Below are positions 33,668-42,543 of a DNA stretch of 64,000 nucleotides, piece after piece. Source of the stretch: JBDRKE01 sp043814315 (GTDB lineage: Bacteria; Omnitrophota; Gorgyraeia; Gygaellales; Profunditerraquicolaceae); contig JBDRKE010000024.1 in assembly GCA_043814315.1 (NCBI GenBank), positions 9,962-73,961 on the forward strand, read 5' to 3'. Made by a program: the position numbers and the translations under genes. Below the pieces are notes generated by a model that saw nothing but the letters and a program-made list of their open reading frames with translations, did not search any database and had not been told where the DNA came from. How positions within the stretch are numbered: position 1 is the stretch's first letter; each line of letters starts with the position of its first letter.

Positions 33668-35751
33668 TTTGAGCTGTCTGCTTCCGCCTGTTTTTTGCTA
33701 AGATTGATTCTGCCCAACTCGTCAATACCGATGACCTTCACTTTAAACTCATCACCGATTTTGACGACCTCTTCCACGCTTTTTACAAAATGATCCGCGA
33801 GTTCCGAAACATGCACCAGGCCGTCTTTTCCTGGAGCGATTTCACAAAACGCTCCGAAATTGACAATACGCTTTACCTTGCTCGTATAGATGCGGCCCAC
33901 CTCGACCTCATCCGTTATGGCCTTGATCATCTTGATCGCTGCTTCTGACTTCGCGGGTTCCGTGGAAGAGACGAGGACACTGCCGTCATCCTGAATATCA
34001 ATCGCCGCACCTGTCTGGGCAATTATTTTCTTGATATTCTTTCCGCCGGGGCCGATCAGCTCTCCGATTTTTTCAGGATTTACCTTAATAACATCTATAC
34101 GTGGCGCGTAGCTGGATAATGTCTGGCGGGGCATAGCGAGCGCAGCATTCATCTTCTCTAAGACAAGGGCCCTAGCCTCCTTCGCCTGAAACAGACAATC
34201 GCGAAGCAATTCTAAGTTAATGCCGTCAATTTTTAAATCCAGTTGCACAGCCGTCATTCCGTTTTGCGTCCCAGCTACTTTAAAATCCATATCTCCAAAA
34301 TGATCCTCTAATCCGGCAATATCCGTCAAGATAACAGCCTTCTTATCGTCTTTAATCAAGCCTAAAGCAATTCCTCCCACGGTTTCTTTGATCGGAACGC
34401 CGGCATCCATTAGAGACAGGGCCGCCGCACAGACACTGGCCATACTAGAGGAACCGTTGGACTCGAGAATTTCAGAAACTACCCGGATGGTATAAGGGAA
34501 TTCTTCCTTGGAAGGCATGATAGCTAAAAGCGCTTTTTCGGCTAAGGCGCCATGGCCGATTTCCCTGCGGCCGGGACCGCGTACAGGCGCCGTCTCTCCT
34601 ACGCTAAAGGGCGGAAAGCTGTAATGCAACATAAAAGATTTGTATTTCTTCCCTTCCAACGCCTCAACCAACTGCTCATCTTGTCCGGTGCCTAATGTGG
34701 TAACTGCCAGGCTTTGCGTCTGGCCGCGCGTAAAAAGGCTTGATCCATGCGTGCGCGGCAAAACTGACACTTCGCAGCTGATGGGCCGGATTTCCTTGAA
34801 CCCTCTCTCATCAAAACGCGCATTTTCTTTAAGGACTTTTCTCCTTAGCTGCATCTTCTCGACTTCATCCAAAGCCATTTTGATGTCAGCCAGGGTATGC
34901 GTCTCGTTGGCAAGATCCGCTTCTAATTTCTTTGTTAATAGATGGATCTGCTCTACCCTTTGTTCCTGCGTTCCTAACTGATAAATCTCTTTCAACTTAT
35001 CTGCCGAGAATTCTTCAACCTTTTTTATAAGTTCGGGGTCTATTGTCTTTAAGGGGACTTCCTGTTTAGGTTTTCCGCACATCTTCTGAAACTCATCCTG
35101 AAGCCCGATGACGCCTTGAAGGTTATCAAATCCAAACTTTACGGCCTCTAAATATTTCTCTTCGGCGACCTCTTTGGCTTTTGATTCCAGCATCATCACG
35201 CCCTTACGATTAGCAGCTATAACCACATCTAACTGAGAAACCTCCAATTCCGCATAAGTAGGGTTGAGTATAAATTCATTATTCGCAAAAGCCACCCGGC
35301 AACAGGCCAGAGGCCCTTGGAAGGGAATATCGGATAGGGTCAAGGCTGCGGAAGCGCCGATGACGGCTAGAATATCGGGGTCATTTTCTCCGTCACTGGA
35401 CAAAACAATAGCCATAATCTGTACATTATTCAGCATGCCCTTGGGAAAAAGAGGACGAATGGGACGATCTATAAGTCTGGCGGTTAAGATTTCACTCTCA
35501 GAAGGCCTGCCTTCTCTCTTGAAGAACCCTCCAGGAATCCTTCCTGCGGAATAGGTCTTCTCTTGGCACTCAACCGTCAGAGGGAAAAAATCCTGGTTTT
35601 CTCTGATTTCTTTGGACATACAAGCCGTCACCAGCACCACGGTCCCGCCGTACTGAACGGTCACAGAGCCGTTTGCCTGTTTGGCGATCTTTCCCGTTTC
35701 CAGGATTAAATCCTGCCTTCCAAACTTTAGTTTCAGGTTGTTAACTTGCAT
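33664..35751 (-). CDS. pnp: PNPase, polynucleotide phosphorylase
   Basis: Phosphorolytic 3'-5' exoribonuclease. Two RNase PH domains (N-terminal with YSAGRIPGGFFKREGRPSE and RPLFPKG; second with FTRGQTQSLAVTTLGT and NGSSSMASVC) flank a helical domain, then KH (IGELIGPGGKNIKKI) and S1 (GAFCEIAPGKDGLVHVSEL) domains. The 695 residues are full length. It follows rpsO by 30 nt, the conserved rpsO-pnp arrangement. No Shine-Dalgarno is evident. Confidence 0.97.
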   Translation of the reverse strand: MQVNNLKLKFGRQDLILETGKIAKQANGSVTVQYGGTVVLVTACMSKEIRENQDFFPLTVECQEKTYSAGRIPGGFFKREGRPSESEILTARLIDRPIRPLFPKGMLNNVQIMAIVLSSDGENDPDILAVIGASAALTLSDIPFQGPLACCRVAFANNEFILNPTYAELEVSQLDVVIAANRKGVMMLESKAKEVAEEKYLEAVKFGFDNLQGVIGLQDEFQKMCGKPKQEVPLKTIDPELIKKVEEFSADKLKEIYQLGTQEQRVEQIHLLTKKLEADLANETHTLADIKMALDEVEKMQLRRKVLKENARFDERGFKEIRPISCEVSVLPRTHGSSLFTRGQTQSLAVTTLGTGQDEQLVEALEGKKYKSFMLHYSFPPFSVGETAPVRGPGRREIGHGALAEKALLAIMPSKEEFPYTIRVVSEILESNGSSSMASVCAAALSLMDAGVPIKETVGGIALGLIKDDKKAVILTDIAGLEDHFGDMDFKVAGTQNGMTAVQLDLKIDGINLELLRDCLFQAKEARALVLEKMNAALAMPRQTLSSYAPRIDVIKVNPEKIGELIGPGGKNIKKIIAQTGAAIDIQDDGSVLVSSTEPAKSEAAIKMIKAITDEVEVGRIYTSKVKRIVNFGAFCEIAPGKDGLVHVSELADHFVKSVEEVVKIGDEFKVKVIGIDELGRINLSKKQAEADSSK

Positions 35752-35781
35752 CGTATTTTATACTTAGGAAAAAGCCGGAAA

Positions 35782-36051
35782 TTATTTTCTCAAGTTTAGC
35801 TTATTGATGACTTCTCCGTACTTCTTAAAATCCTTCTTCTTGAGATAATCGAGGAGTCTGCGGCGCCTGCCCACAAGGCTGAGCAAGCCGCGGCGAGAAT
35901 TAAAATCCTTCTTGTGACTCTTGAAATGCCCTCCTAAGGTATTAATCCTTTCCGTTAAAATGGCGATCTGAACCTCCGCGGAACCTGTATCTCTCGCATG
36001 GACTTTGAATTCGTCAATAAGCTTTGTCTTTTTCTCTTTGACTAAAACCAA
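35782..36051 (-). CDS. rpsO: Ribosomal protein S15
   Basis: Primary 16S rRNA-binding protein of the 30S platform. The 89 residues include DTGSAEVQIAILTERINTLGGHFKSHKKDFNSRRGLLSLVGRRRRLLDYLKK in pieces typical of S15. The start is a TTG at 36051 with a strong AAAGGAGG 8 nt upstream; no ATG fits. A consensus promoter lies about 30-55 bp upstream. It heads the rpsO-pnp-ftsK-rodZ-rimO-pgsA-pgpA operon. Confidence 0.97.
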   Translation of the reverse strand: MVLVKEKKTKLIDEFKVHARDTGSAEVQIAILTERINTLGGHFKSHKKDFNSRRGLLSLVGRRRRLLDYLKKKDFKKYGEVINKLNLRK

Positions 36052-36078
36052 TCTGTTTGCCTCCTTTCACTTCTTGAC

Positions 36079-36107
36079 ATTATACGTTAATTTGTTTCAT
36101 AAGTCAA
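36079..36107 (-). promoter_or_regulatory. Promoter of the rpsO operon
   Basis: TTGACT (36107-36102) and a perfect TATAAT (36084-36079) are 17 bp apart. The predicted start near 36072 leaves a 20-nt leader containing AAAGGAGG. Confidence 0.9.
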
Positions 36108-36155
36108 TACATTCATATCTTTTTTACCGTAGAATATGAAATGATGCCTGCCATT

Positions 36156-36283
36156 AAACACAGATGATCACAGATAAAGATCCACGCGGAACCTTTCTTT
36201 AAAAACGACAGATGATCCCAGACAAAGTCCACTTAAAGAGAGTATCAGCGATCATCTGTGTCTTTTAATCTGCGGCCATCTGT
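36156..36283. repeat. ACAGATGATCACAGAT inverted repeat
   Basis: AACACAGATGATCACAGATA (from 36156) faces GATCATCTGTGTC (36250) and ATCTGCGGCCATCTGT; a third partial unit ACAGATGATCCCAGAC is at 36208. The cluster fills the space between the unknown 220-residue gene and the rpsO promoter, in the spacer where no gene is seen. It resembles the ACACAGAT-type intergenic repeats known from many bacterial genomes. Confidence 0.75.
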
Positions 36284-36340
36284 ACAAATAGCGTTACATG
36301 ACCATGATAATGGCACATTCTTATCTTTTCACCATAAACC

Positions 36341-37003
36341 TTAAATATTTATCTCTGACTCAATGTTTTTTATCAGCTCAGATGTCTCCTGAATGATGGC
36401 CGACGGCAACAATTTCAATATCTGGGCTTCTTTGTTAAGGGACCTCAAGGTACCGAGCAACCTTTTAACGGTAGAAAGCCTTCTCTTTTTCCATGCCTCC
36501 TGCGGCGTGAGTTCCTGCCTTTCTCTTATCAGACTGGTCAGGTCTCGTTTTAACTCCCTGGCATCCTTGCCTTTTTCAAAGATCTCATTTCTTAGGTGCC
36601 GGTATTCTTGGGTTCCTAGTTCTCTATTGTTTTTAGCGAGCCTCAACGCGTCAATAGCCTCATAACTCGGTAGCAGTGCCGCATCCGTGGTCTCTGAATA
36701 ATTCTTTGTTAAATAAACAGGTTCCTCTTTTTCCAGAAAATAATAAGATTTCAAGAGCTTCATCGCCGTCTGTTTTCTTATCCCTATTTCTTTAGCCGTG
36801 TAGGTTTCAAACTTAACGTAACCCCATTCCTTATAAAGCTTGTCTTTCCATACGCTATATAAAGCCTGTCCGAGCTCTACCCATGAAGCCTTAAAGTTCT
36901 TAGCGCTTTCCAGTATGCGGTATCTCAAAGAATCCTGATCCATATCCTGCATCTTTTGTTCAATGGCCCTCAACGATTTTGTTTTAAGGATATCCTTTTG
37001 CAT
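36341..37003 (-). CDS. Hypothetical protein, 220 residues
   Basis: I do not recognise a family. The protein is highly charged and mostly helical, without signal peptide or membrane segment. Residues about 30-85 (LGQALYSVWKDKLYKEWGYVKFETYTAKEIGIRKQTAMKLLKSYYFLEKE) resemble a small DNA-binding or DUF3102-like helical region with a possible helix-turn-helix at TAKEIGIRKQTAMKLL. The C-terminus is rich in Lys/Arg and Leu. It follows a 50-residue membrane peptide by 29 bp behind a shared promoter, so the two may act together. Function unknown. Confidence 0.7.
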   Translation of the reverse strand: MQKDILKTKSLRAIEQKMQDMDQDSLRYRILESAKNFKASWVELGQALYSVWKDKLYKEWGYVKFETYTAKEIGIRKQTAMKLLKSYYFLEKEEPVYLTKNYSETTDAALLPSYEAIDALRLAKNNRELGTQEYRHLRNEIFEKGKDARELKRDLTSLIRERQELTPQEAWKKRRLSTVKRLLGTLRSLNKEAQILKLLPSAIIQETSELIKNIESEINI

Positions 37004-37032
37004 CTCTTACTAAAGCCCAAAGTCCGAAATTT

Positions 37033-37185
37033 CTAAATTTTTTTCTGAAGCAAGTCCTCTATTTCTGCCAATTTCCTCAGGAGCCTCTCAAAATTCCTGC
37101 CAATCCTGCGCAGGTTAAAGGATACGTCAAAGACAAAAACAATGATAAAAAGAAGTGCGATCAACACCAACATATCTCCTGCCAT
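37033..37185 (-). CDS. Small membrane protein, 50 residues
   Basis: ATG at 37185 with AGGAGG 6 nt upstream opens a 50-codon frame ending TAG. The peptide begins MAGDMLVLIALLFIIVFVFD, one membrane helix, and continues with an amphipathic basic helix (LRRIGRNFERLLRKLAEIEDLLQKK, given in part). A sigma70-like promoter lies about 60 bp upstream and the unknown 220-residue gene follows. The strong ribosome-binding site and clean helix pattern support a real gene. Function unknown. Confidence 0.78.
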   Translation of the reverse strand: MAGDMLVLIALLFIIVFVFDVSFNLRRIGRNFERLLRKLAEIEDLLQKKI

Positions 37186-37242
37186 GCCCCACCTCCTCTT
37201 AAAACCATTCCCCCTGTTCTAATTATTTCGGTATGCTGTATA

Positions 37243-37271
37243 ATTTTACTGCTGAATCCCAAATAGTGCAA
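37243..37271 (-). promoter_or_regulatory. Putative promoter for the small membrane protein and its partner
   Basis: TTGCAC (37271-37266) and TAAAAT (37248-37243) with a 17-bp spacer, followed by a start about 50 nt before the ATG at 37185. Confidence 0.6.
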
Positions 37272-37300
37272 TGAATTTTAAAATTTTGATTCATCCCAGA

Positions 37301-40213
37301 TTATTTTTTAATAACCGAAGGGCAAATCTGATTATACGCGCAATAGGAGCACGCCATAAAACTTGGAGCAGCAGAAAAGTTACGCTGGCGGATACCGCGT
37401 GATACCTCTTTAATTTTTTCTATAACCTTTTCACAATCATCCTCGTCTTTCGTATCGGCCCCGATGAGCCCGGATTCCAGAAAATGCAGTTCCACGCGCC
37501 TGGGAAGCTGCTTATGAATATTCTTGTAGGCTAATGCGTACAAGGCCAACTGTAGGCTTTCTTTGGCACGCTTATCCGCGTCCTTTTGTTTATTAAGCTC
37601 AGAGGTCTTAAAATCGATGATGACAGCCCTTTCTCCTTCTTTATCCACGCGGTCAAAGCGGCCTGTAATTTTATTATTTTCTACGAAAATTGAGAATTCT
37701 TTTTCGATAAGGAAGGGTTTGGAATCATTCCGTTGTTCGTCTTTATAGAATCTTATCAACGCCTCCTGGCCGACACGGAAACGTTCCTCTTGATGCCTTT
37801 CATCAAGAAAACCCTGCGGGTCAAAACTTTTTCTAAATATACCAAGCAACTCAGCCAGCTCCATTTTCTTACCCGCCATCTTAAACTGAAAATACTTGGT
37901 GACGGCCTCATGCATGGCCCGGCCGTATATGACCGTATGATGTTCTAATATCGGAACCCTGAGGATATGAACATATTTATATTTTAGAGGACAGGTTAAA
38001 TAATCATCTAGCTGGTAAAAACTTAGATGAAGAAGCTCATCTTCGGGGACTGCGGAAATCTTAAGCGAAGAAGATTCTTTCTGAGGGGCGTAACGCTTGA
38101 TGGATTCGAGGGCACATCTCTTTTCTTTTTCTTTCTCCTTGATTTCCTCTCCCAGGGCTTCGATAACAAACGGACTGATCCGCCGGCTCCTGGGGCCACC
38201 GTAATCAACGGCACTGGTTAAATACAACTCCTCTTTGGCGCGCGTCATCGCCACATAAAATAACCGGCGTTCCTCCTGAATATGAAAATCTCCTGAAGGC
38301 AGGATCTCCTTTAAGAGGAGATCCGGTAATTCAATGGGTTGCCGGCGGCCGGACACGGGGAATCTCCCATGGATAAGGCTCACCATAAAAACCACACGGA
38401 ATTCTAATCCCTTGGCCTTGTGAATAGTCAGCACCTGGACGGCATCCATATCCGGGTCGCTGGCCGCTGTCTCCGGGTCATCTTTGGCTTCCATCAAAAG
38501 GCCCAAATAGTTAACAAAATTTATCACGCGGTCTTCTTTCGCCACGAGCTCAAAATCTCTCACAATATTAAAAAACTTGGCGAGATTCTCAATCTTGGTC
38601 TCCTTTTCCAGCGTAGGTTGATGCGAAAGCTTTTTGAGAAGGCCGGTTTGAGTTAAAAATTTATACAGCAATCTTCCCGTACTTTCTTCGCGCGATACCT
38701 TTAAGTATTGCTCCAGGTCAATCAATAGTTCGTTAATTTTATCGCGGCTTGAGACGCTTGCTTCGGATAATTCCGATATATTTTCGATATTCTTAAACAC
38801 AAAATGGAGCGATTTATTCCTGCGTTTCGAATAATGCATGCATAAACTCAAATCAGAAAGATTCAACCCATAAACTTCGCTTGAGACTAGATAATAAAGG
38901 CTCAAAGAATCAGAGGCGCTTGCTATGACGCGCAGGAAATGAATACATAACTTGACCTCTTCCTTGGAATATAACCCTTGAGCGCCGCTAAATTGCCACG
39001 GCAGACCCTGCATATTCAACGCCTGCAAAAAGGCCTGGGCATCGGAATTGGAACGTACAAGAATGGCAAAATCCCTGCAATTGTATTTTTGACTCTCAAC
39101 CTTCTTCTTGATAGTTTTAGCCACCCAATCGGATTCTTGGGAATGACTATCAAAATACAAGTGCTCAGGAGCCAAGCCCTTTTTGGACACGCCGATGAGT
39201 TTTTTATCGATTCCGGCCTTCACCTCAAAACGTTCCGGATTATTATGCTGGATGAGCCGATAGGCGCTATCCAACATGACTTGCGCAGAACGATAATTAT
39301 GCGTCAAGGTAACTTTTTTGCTGTCTGGAAATGCCTCTATGAAATTTAAAAGATTACTATAAGCTGCGCCTCTCCATCGATAAATACATTGGTCATCGTC
39401 TCCTACAACCGTAATATTCTTGCTTTCTTGCGCCAATAACCTAACCATTTGAAATTGGGCGAAGTTGGTATCCTGAAACTCATCCAACAGAATGTATTTA
39501 AACTGCTTCTGATATTTCTTTAAAATTAAGCGGTGTTCTCGAAGGAGTTTCAAAGCCAGATAAAACTGGTTTCCGAAATCAAGGGCTGCGTATTTGGAAA
39601 GAAGCTCCTGATACTTCACATAGGCCCTAGCCACATCCATTTGCTGCAGGGCTTGCTCCTTAAGCGCTTCATCCTCCGGCTTTTCTTTTGCCTTCTGCAT
39701 AAGGCTCTCGGCAAAAGCAAGGTATTCTCCCGGAGAAATATCTTCATCTTTGGCGCGGCTAAAAACGGAAATCAAAGCCTCGATGAAACGTGTGGGGTCA
39801 GATAAGGGCCGGTAGTAGGAAAGGTCAAACTCAAAGAGATGCTCGCGGAAAAAAACCGCCGCCTCAGGCCGGGTGAAGACTTTAAAATCCGGATCTAGGC
39901 CCGCGATAAGGGCATTCTCTCTTAAGAGCCTATCTCCAAAGGCATGAAAGGTAGAAACCCAGATATCCGTGTAACCGTAAGGCACAAGGATATCCACGCG
40001 CTCAAGCATTTGAGAAGCGGCTTTATCCGTAAAGGTCAAAGCTAAGATTTCATGGGTCTTGGCGAGGTTATTGGATAAAAACCAAGCGATCCTACGAGTA
40101 ATAACCGTAGTTTTACCCGTACCGGCTCCCGCAATGATCAAAAGCGGCCCTTCCCGGTGCGTCACCGCCTCCTTTTGCTCCTTATTAAGTCCTTCTAATA
40201 AAATATCGTTCAT
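37301..40213 (-). CDS. UvrD/RecB-like helicase fused to a Fe-S PD-(D/E)XK nuclease
   Basis: A 970-residue superfamily 1A helicase: GAGTGKTT (29-36), DEFQDT (244-249), GDDDQCIYRWRGA, TIHKAKGLEF and YVAMTRAKEELYL. The last 230 residues are a RecB/Cas4-type nuclease: YQLDDYLTCPLKY, GRAMHEAV, GRFDRVD, IIDFKTSEL and QLALYALAY. Four cysteines, one in LTCPLKY and C955, C958 and C964, match the Fe-S staple of AddB/Cas4 nucleases. It probably processes DNA ends in recombination, like AddA, but no AddB or RecC partner is nearby. A CAAGATCGGGTCTTG repeat lies upstream. Confidence 0.88.
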   Translation of the reverse strand: MNDILLEGLNKEQKEAVTHREGPLLIIAGAGTGKTTVITRRIAWFLSNNLAKTHEILALTFTDKAASQMLERVDILVPYGYTDIWVSTFHAFGDRLLRENALIAGLDPDFKVFTRPEAAVFFREHLFEFDLSYYRPLSDPTRFIEALISVFSRAKDEDISPGEYLAFAESLMQKAKEKPEDEALKEQALQQMDVARAYVKYQELLSKYAALDFGNQFYLALKLLREHRLILKKYQKQFKYILLDEFQDTNFAQFQMVRLLAQESKNITVVGDDDQCIYRWRGAAYSNLLNFIEAFPDSKKVTLTHNYRSAQVMLDSAYRLIQHNNPERFEVKAGIDKKLIGVSKKGLAPEHLYFDSHSQESDWVAKTIKKKVESQKYNCRDFAILVRSNSDAQAFLQALNMQGLPWQFSGAQGLYSKEEVKLCIHFLRVIASASDSLSLYYLVSSEVYGLNLSDLSLCMHYSKRRNKSLHFVFKNIENISELSEASVSSRDKINELLIDLEQYLKVSREESTGRLLYKFLTQTGLLKKLSHQPTLEKETKIENLAKFFNIVRDFELVAKEDRVINFVNYLGLLMEAKDDPETAASDPDMDAVQVLTIHKAKGLEFRVVFMVSLIHGRFPVSGRRQPIELPDLLLKEILPSGDFHIQEERRLFYVAMTRAKEELYLTSAVDYGGPRSRRISPFVIEALGEEIKEKEKEKRCALESIKRYAPQKESSSLKISAVPEDELLHLSFYQLDDYLTCPLKYKYVHILRVPILEHHTVIYGRAMHEAVTKYFQFKMAGKKMELAELLGIFRKSFDPQGFLDERHQEERFRVGQEALIRFYKDEQRNDSKPFLIEKEFSIFVENNKITGRFDRVDKEGERAVIIDFKTSELNKQKDADKRAKESLQLALYALAYKNIHKQLPRRVELHFLESGLIGADTKDEDDCEKVIEKIKEVSRGIRQRNFSAAPSFMACSYCAYNQICPSVIKK

Positions 40214-40263
40214 GGTTTATTATATTTAGCGAGCCCCCTGTCCTATAAATTTTCAAACTTTCT

Positions 40264-40317
40264 CAAGATCGGGTCTTGTAACTCATTATTTACCAAACTA
40301 TTTCAAGACCCGATCTT
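40264..40317. repeat. Inverted repeat CAAGATCGGGTCTTG, copy 3
   Basis: Arms at 40264-40278 and 40304-40317 (one base shorter), loop 25 bp, in the upstream region of the helicase-nuclease gene. Same family as 12731 and 27555; the loop TAACTCATTATTTA resembles the copy-1 loop read on the other strand. Confidence 0.88.
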
Positions 40318-40338
40318 AAATTTCTTAAATTTCTGTGC

Positions 40339-40389
40339 GTTTCGCCGGAGGCGCATTAGTCCTGCGCAGGACAGCACCGGAAGCGAAAC
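40339..40389. repeat. Nested palindromes upstream of the helicase-nuclease gene
   Basis: GTTTCGCCGG and CCGGAAGCGAAAC form an outer stem around the perfect palindrome GTCCTGCGCAGGAC (40359-40372). Together with the adjacent inverted repeat it occupies most of the 368-bp non-coding region 40214-40581; the rest holds the rpmB promoter and leader. Confidence 0.8.
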
Positions 40390-40462
40390 CATAAAATCAA
40401 AGTTGCATGAACATCTCAAGCGACCCGAAAGAGAAAATGACAGGGCTATTTACTATTCTATC

Positions 40463-40490
40463 TTGACAATATCCAAATTTCAAGTATACT
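40463..40490 (+). promoter_or_regulatory. Promoter of rpmB
   Basis: TTGACA (40463-40468) and TATACT (40485-40490) with a 16-bp spacer, reading right. The predicted start is near 40497. Confidence 0.87.
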
Positions 40491-40497
40491 TATTTTC

Positions 40498-40581
40498 CTT
40501 AGGACGTCACAAAAATGCCACCCTTAGGCTAGAACGAATTTCGTGACAGCCTATTATTTTCCTAATAAGGAGAAAATCAGA
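40498..40581 (+). promoter_or_regulatory. Structured leader of rpmB
   Basis: An 84-nt leader in which AGGACGTCAC (40501-40510) can pair with GTGACAGCCT (40543-40552), enclosing CCTTAGGCTAGAACG. The stem ends about 15 nt before the AAGGAG ribosome-binding site. It could be an autoregulatory r-protein site, but no known leader motif was recognised. Confidence 0.4.
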
Positions 40582-40809
40582 ATGCTAAAGAAATGTGCGT
40601 TGTGCGGAAAAGGCGCACTCAGCGGAAAAATGATTACCCGCAAAGGCCAATACAAAGCTAAGGGCGGGACTGGCAGTAAAATAGCCCGCTGGACCATGCG
40701 TAAATTCCTGCCTAACCTTCAGAAAATGCGCATCTTGATCAAGGGGCACCCCAAGAGGGTCTATGTATGCGCAAAATGCATCAAAAAACAATCTTTTCAA
40801 AGGGCCTAA
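40582..40809 (+). CDS. rpmB: Ribosomal protein L28
   Basis: Large-subunit protein of 75 residues with the family pattern KKCALCGKGALSGKMI, RKFLPNLQKMRI and VYVCAKCIK. It carries two CxxC pairs, so this is the zinc-binding form. The ATG at 40582 has AAGGAGA 8 nt upstream; an earlier in-frame start lies in the leader stem and lacks support. It is a single plus-strand gene, convergent with recJ. Confidence 0.95.
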   Translation: MLKKCALCGKGALSGKMITRKGQYKAKGGTGSKIARWTMRKFLPNLQKMRILIKGHPKRVYVCAKCIKKQSFQRA

Positions 40810-40851
40810 GTTTGCCTCTCCAATAATTCAGCGCCGAATAGAAGACTGGGC

Positions 40852-42540
40852 TCACTTAAAGAATATGTCTTTGACTTCTAAAAGAACTGAACTGTTGCCC
40901 GCCCAACTATCCATTCGGGCCGTATAGACCAGATCAAATCTTTCTGTTTCTAAGAGGCTCTCCTTCAGAGAACCCATGCCGAATCCGATCGCCTGATAGG
41001 TGGTTTGGCCGTCTGTGACCCAGAATTTCAGCGTTTCTCTGCTTAAAACCTGCGGCTGGCCCTTCCTTCTTAAATTTCTTGAAAAAAACAAAGGTTCGGG
41101 GTTTCCTGCGCCGAAAGGCTCAAGGCTATCGAACTCGGCAACGCTCTCTTCATCCAGGTCCGAAAGGGTCAACTCCATATCGATATCGAGGCTAGGCAAC
41201 AGGTCTTCGATGGATAGTCGTTCTCTGGCTAACTCGTTGATGCTGCGTTTAAAATCTTCTATGCTATCTTTAGCGATCACCAGGCCTGCGGCGTGGCTGT
41301 GCCCGCCAAAGCTATTTAAAAACTTCTTACACTCAACCAGTGCCTGGAAAAGATGAAAATTCTTTATAGAGCGGGCTGAACCCTTACATAATTTTTCGTC
41401 CAATGAGATGACGATGGCCGGCCTGTAAAATCTATCCGCCAGTTTAGAGGCCACGATACCTAAAACACCCTGGTGCCAACCCTCCTTAGCAATAACGATA
41501 ATTTTATGCTCCTTAAAATTAATCTCTTTATTAATCAAGTCCTGAGCCTCTTCCATGATCCTACCTTCTATTCTCTGCCGCTGCCGATTATGGCCTTCTA
41601 TGACTTTAGCGTACCTTTGAGCCTCTTCCCGTGTCTGGCTCATTAATAAATTGAGAGAAGTTTCTGCGGTATCCATACGTCCGCTGGCATTGATACGGGG
41701 GCCGAGTATAAAACTGACCGATGTTGAGGTGAACTTACGGCCGCTGATTCCGGCGTTTTCTATAAGAGCCCGCAGGCCTTCTCTTTTTGTTTGCGATAAC
41801 CGCCGTAAGCCTTCTTTAGCAATGATACGATTTTCACCCGTCAGCGGCACACTGTCGGCAATAGTCCCTAATGAAACTAAATCCAAATCCTCTGTCAGGG
41901 AGGAATCCCTTAAAGCCTGGCATAGCTTGTAAGCTACGCCCACCCCTGCCAAATCCCTGAATTTATAACCGCTTGTTTTAAGCTTAGGATTCAGGATACT
42001 CAAAGCCACCGGCAGCGTTTCGTCTACCGATTCATGATGGTCGGTGATGATCACGTCTATATGGTGGCGCTTCAACTCCTTTATCTCTTTGTGATTGCTC
42101 GTCCCGCAATCAACCGTGATCAAGAGCCTGACTTTATTTTCCAGGACATACTTAAGAGTATTTTTGTTCAGGCCATACCCTTCATTAATGCGATGCGGCA
42201 GGTAATGGAGTGCGGGTATGCCCATTTTTTTAAGCGTATCCTTTAAAAGGCTCAAAGCGGTTATTCCGTCCACATCATAATCCCCAAAAACCATGACTTT
42301 TTCTTTATTCCTGGCTGCCTCCTTGACCCGACTTACGGCCCTGGGCATATCAGCGAAGAAATAGGGATCCAGGAGATGTTCGGATTTCACATTCAGGAAC
42401 TTTTCCGCTTCCTGGGGTGTGCCTATTCCCCGATTAATCAATACCTGGGCCAGTATTTCCGATATGCCTAATTCCTTACTGAATTTATTACGAAGGCTAA
42501 CAGAGGAAGTTGCAATCTTTAAGATTTTGTGGCTGGGCAT
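40852..42540 (-). CDS. recJ: RecJ, single-strand-specific 5'-3' exonuclease
   Basis: DHH-family exonuclease for recombination and mismatch repair. DHH motifs are VMVFGDYDVDGITA, LLITVDCGTSN and VIITDHHE, then FLGPRINASGRM-like ILGPRINASGRMDTA and the DHHA1 motif FGGHSHAAGL; a C-terminal OB-like region follows. The 562 residues are a normal length. It follows argS by 3 bp. Confidence 0.95.
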   Translation of the reverse strand: MPSHKILKIATSSVSLRNKFSKELGISEILAQVLINRGIGTPQEAEKFLNVKSEHLLDPYFFADMPRAVSRVKEAARNKEKVMVFGDYDVDGITALSLLKDTLKKMGIPALHYLPHRINEGYGLNKNTLKYVLENKVRLLITVDCGTSNHKEIKELKRHHIDVIITDHHESVDETLPVALSILNPKLKTSGYKFRDLAGVGVAYKLCQALRDSSLTEDLDLVSLGTIADSVPLTGENRIIAKEGLRRLSQTKREGLRALIENAGISGRKFTSTSVSFILGPRINASGRMDTAETSLNLLMSQTREEAQRYAKVIEGHNRQRQRIEGRIMEEAQDLINKEINFKEHKIIVIAKEGWHQGVLGIVASKLADRFYRPAIVISLDEKLCKGSARSIKNFHLFQALVECKKFLNSFGGHSHAAGLVIAKDSIEDFKRSINELARERLSIEDLLPSLDIDMELTLSDLDEESVAEFDSLEPFGAGNPEPLFFSRNLRRKGQPQVLSRETLKFWVTDGQTTYQAIGFGMGSLKESLLETERFDLVYTARMDSWAGNSSVLLEVKDIFFK

Positions 42541-42543
42541 TTT

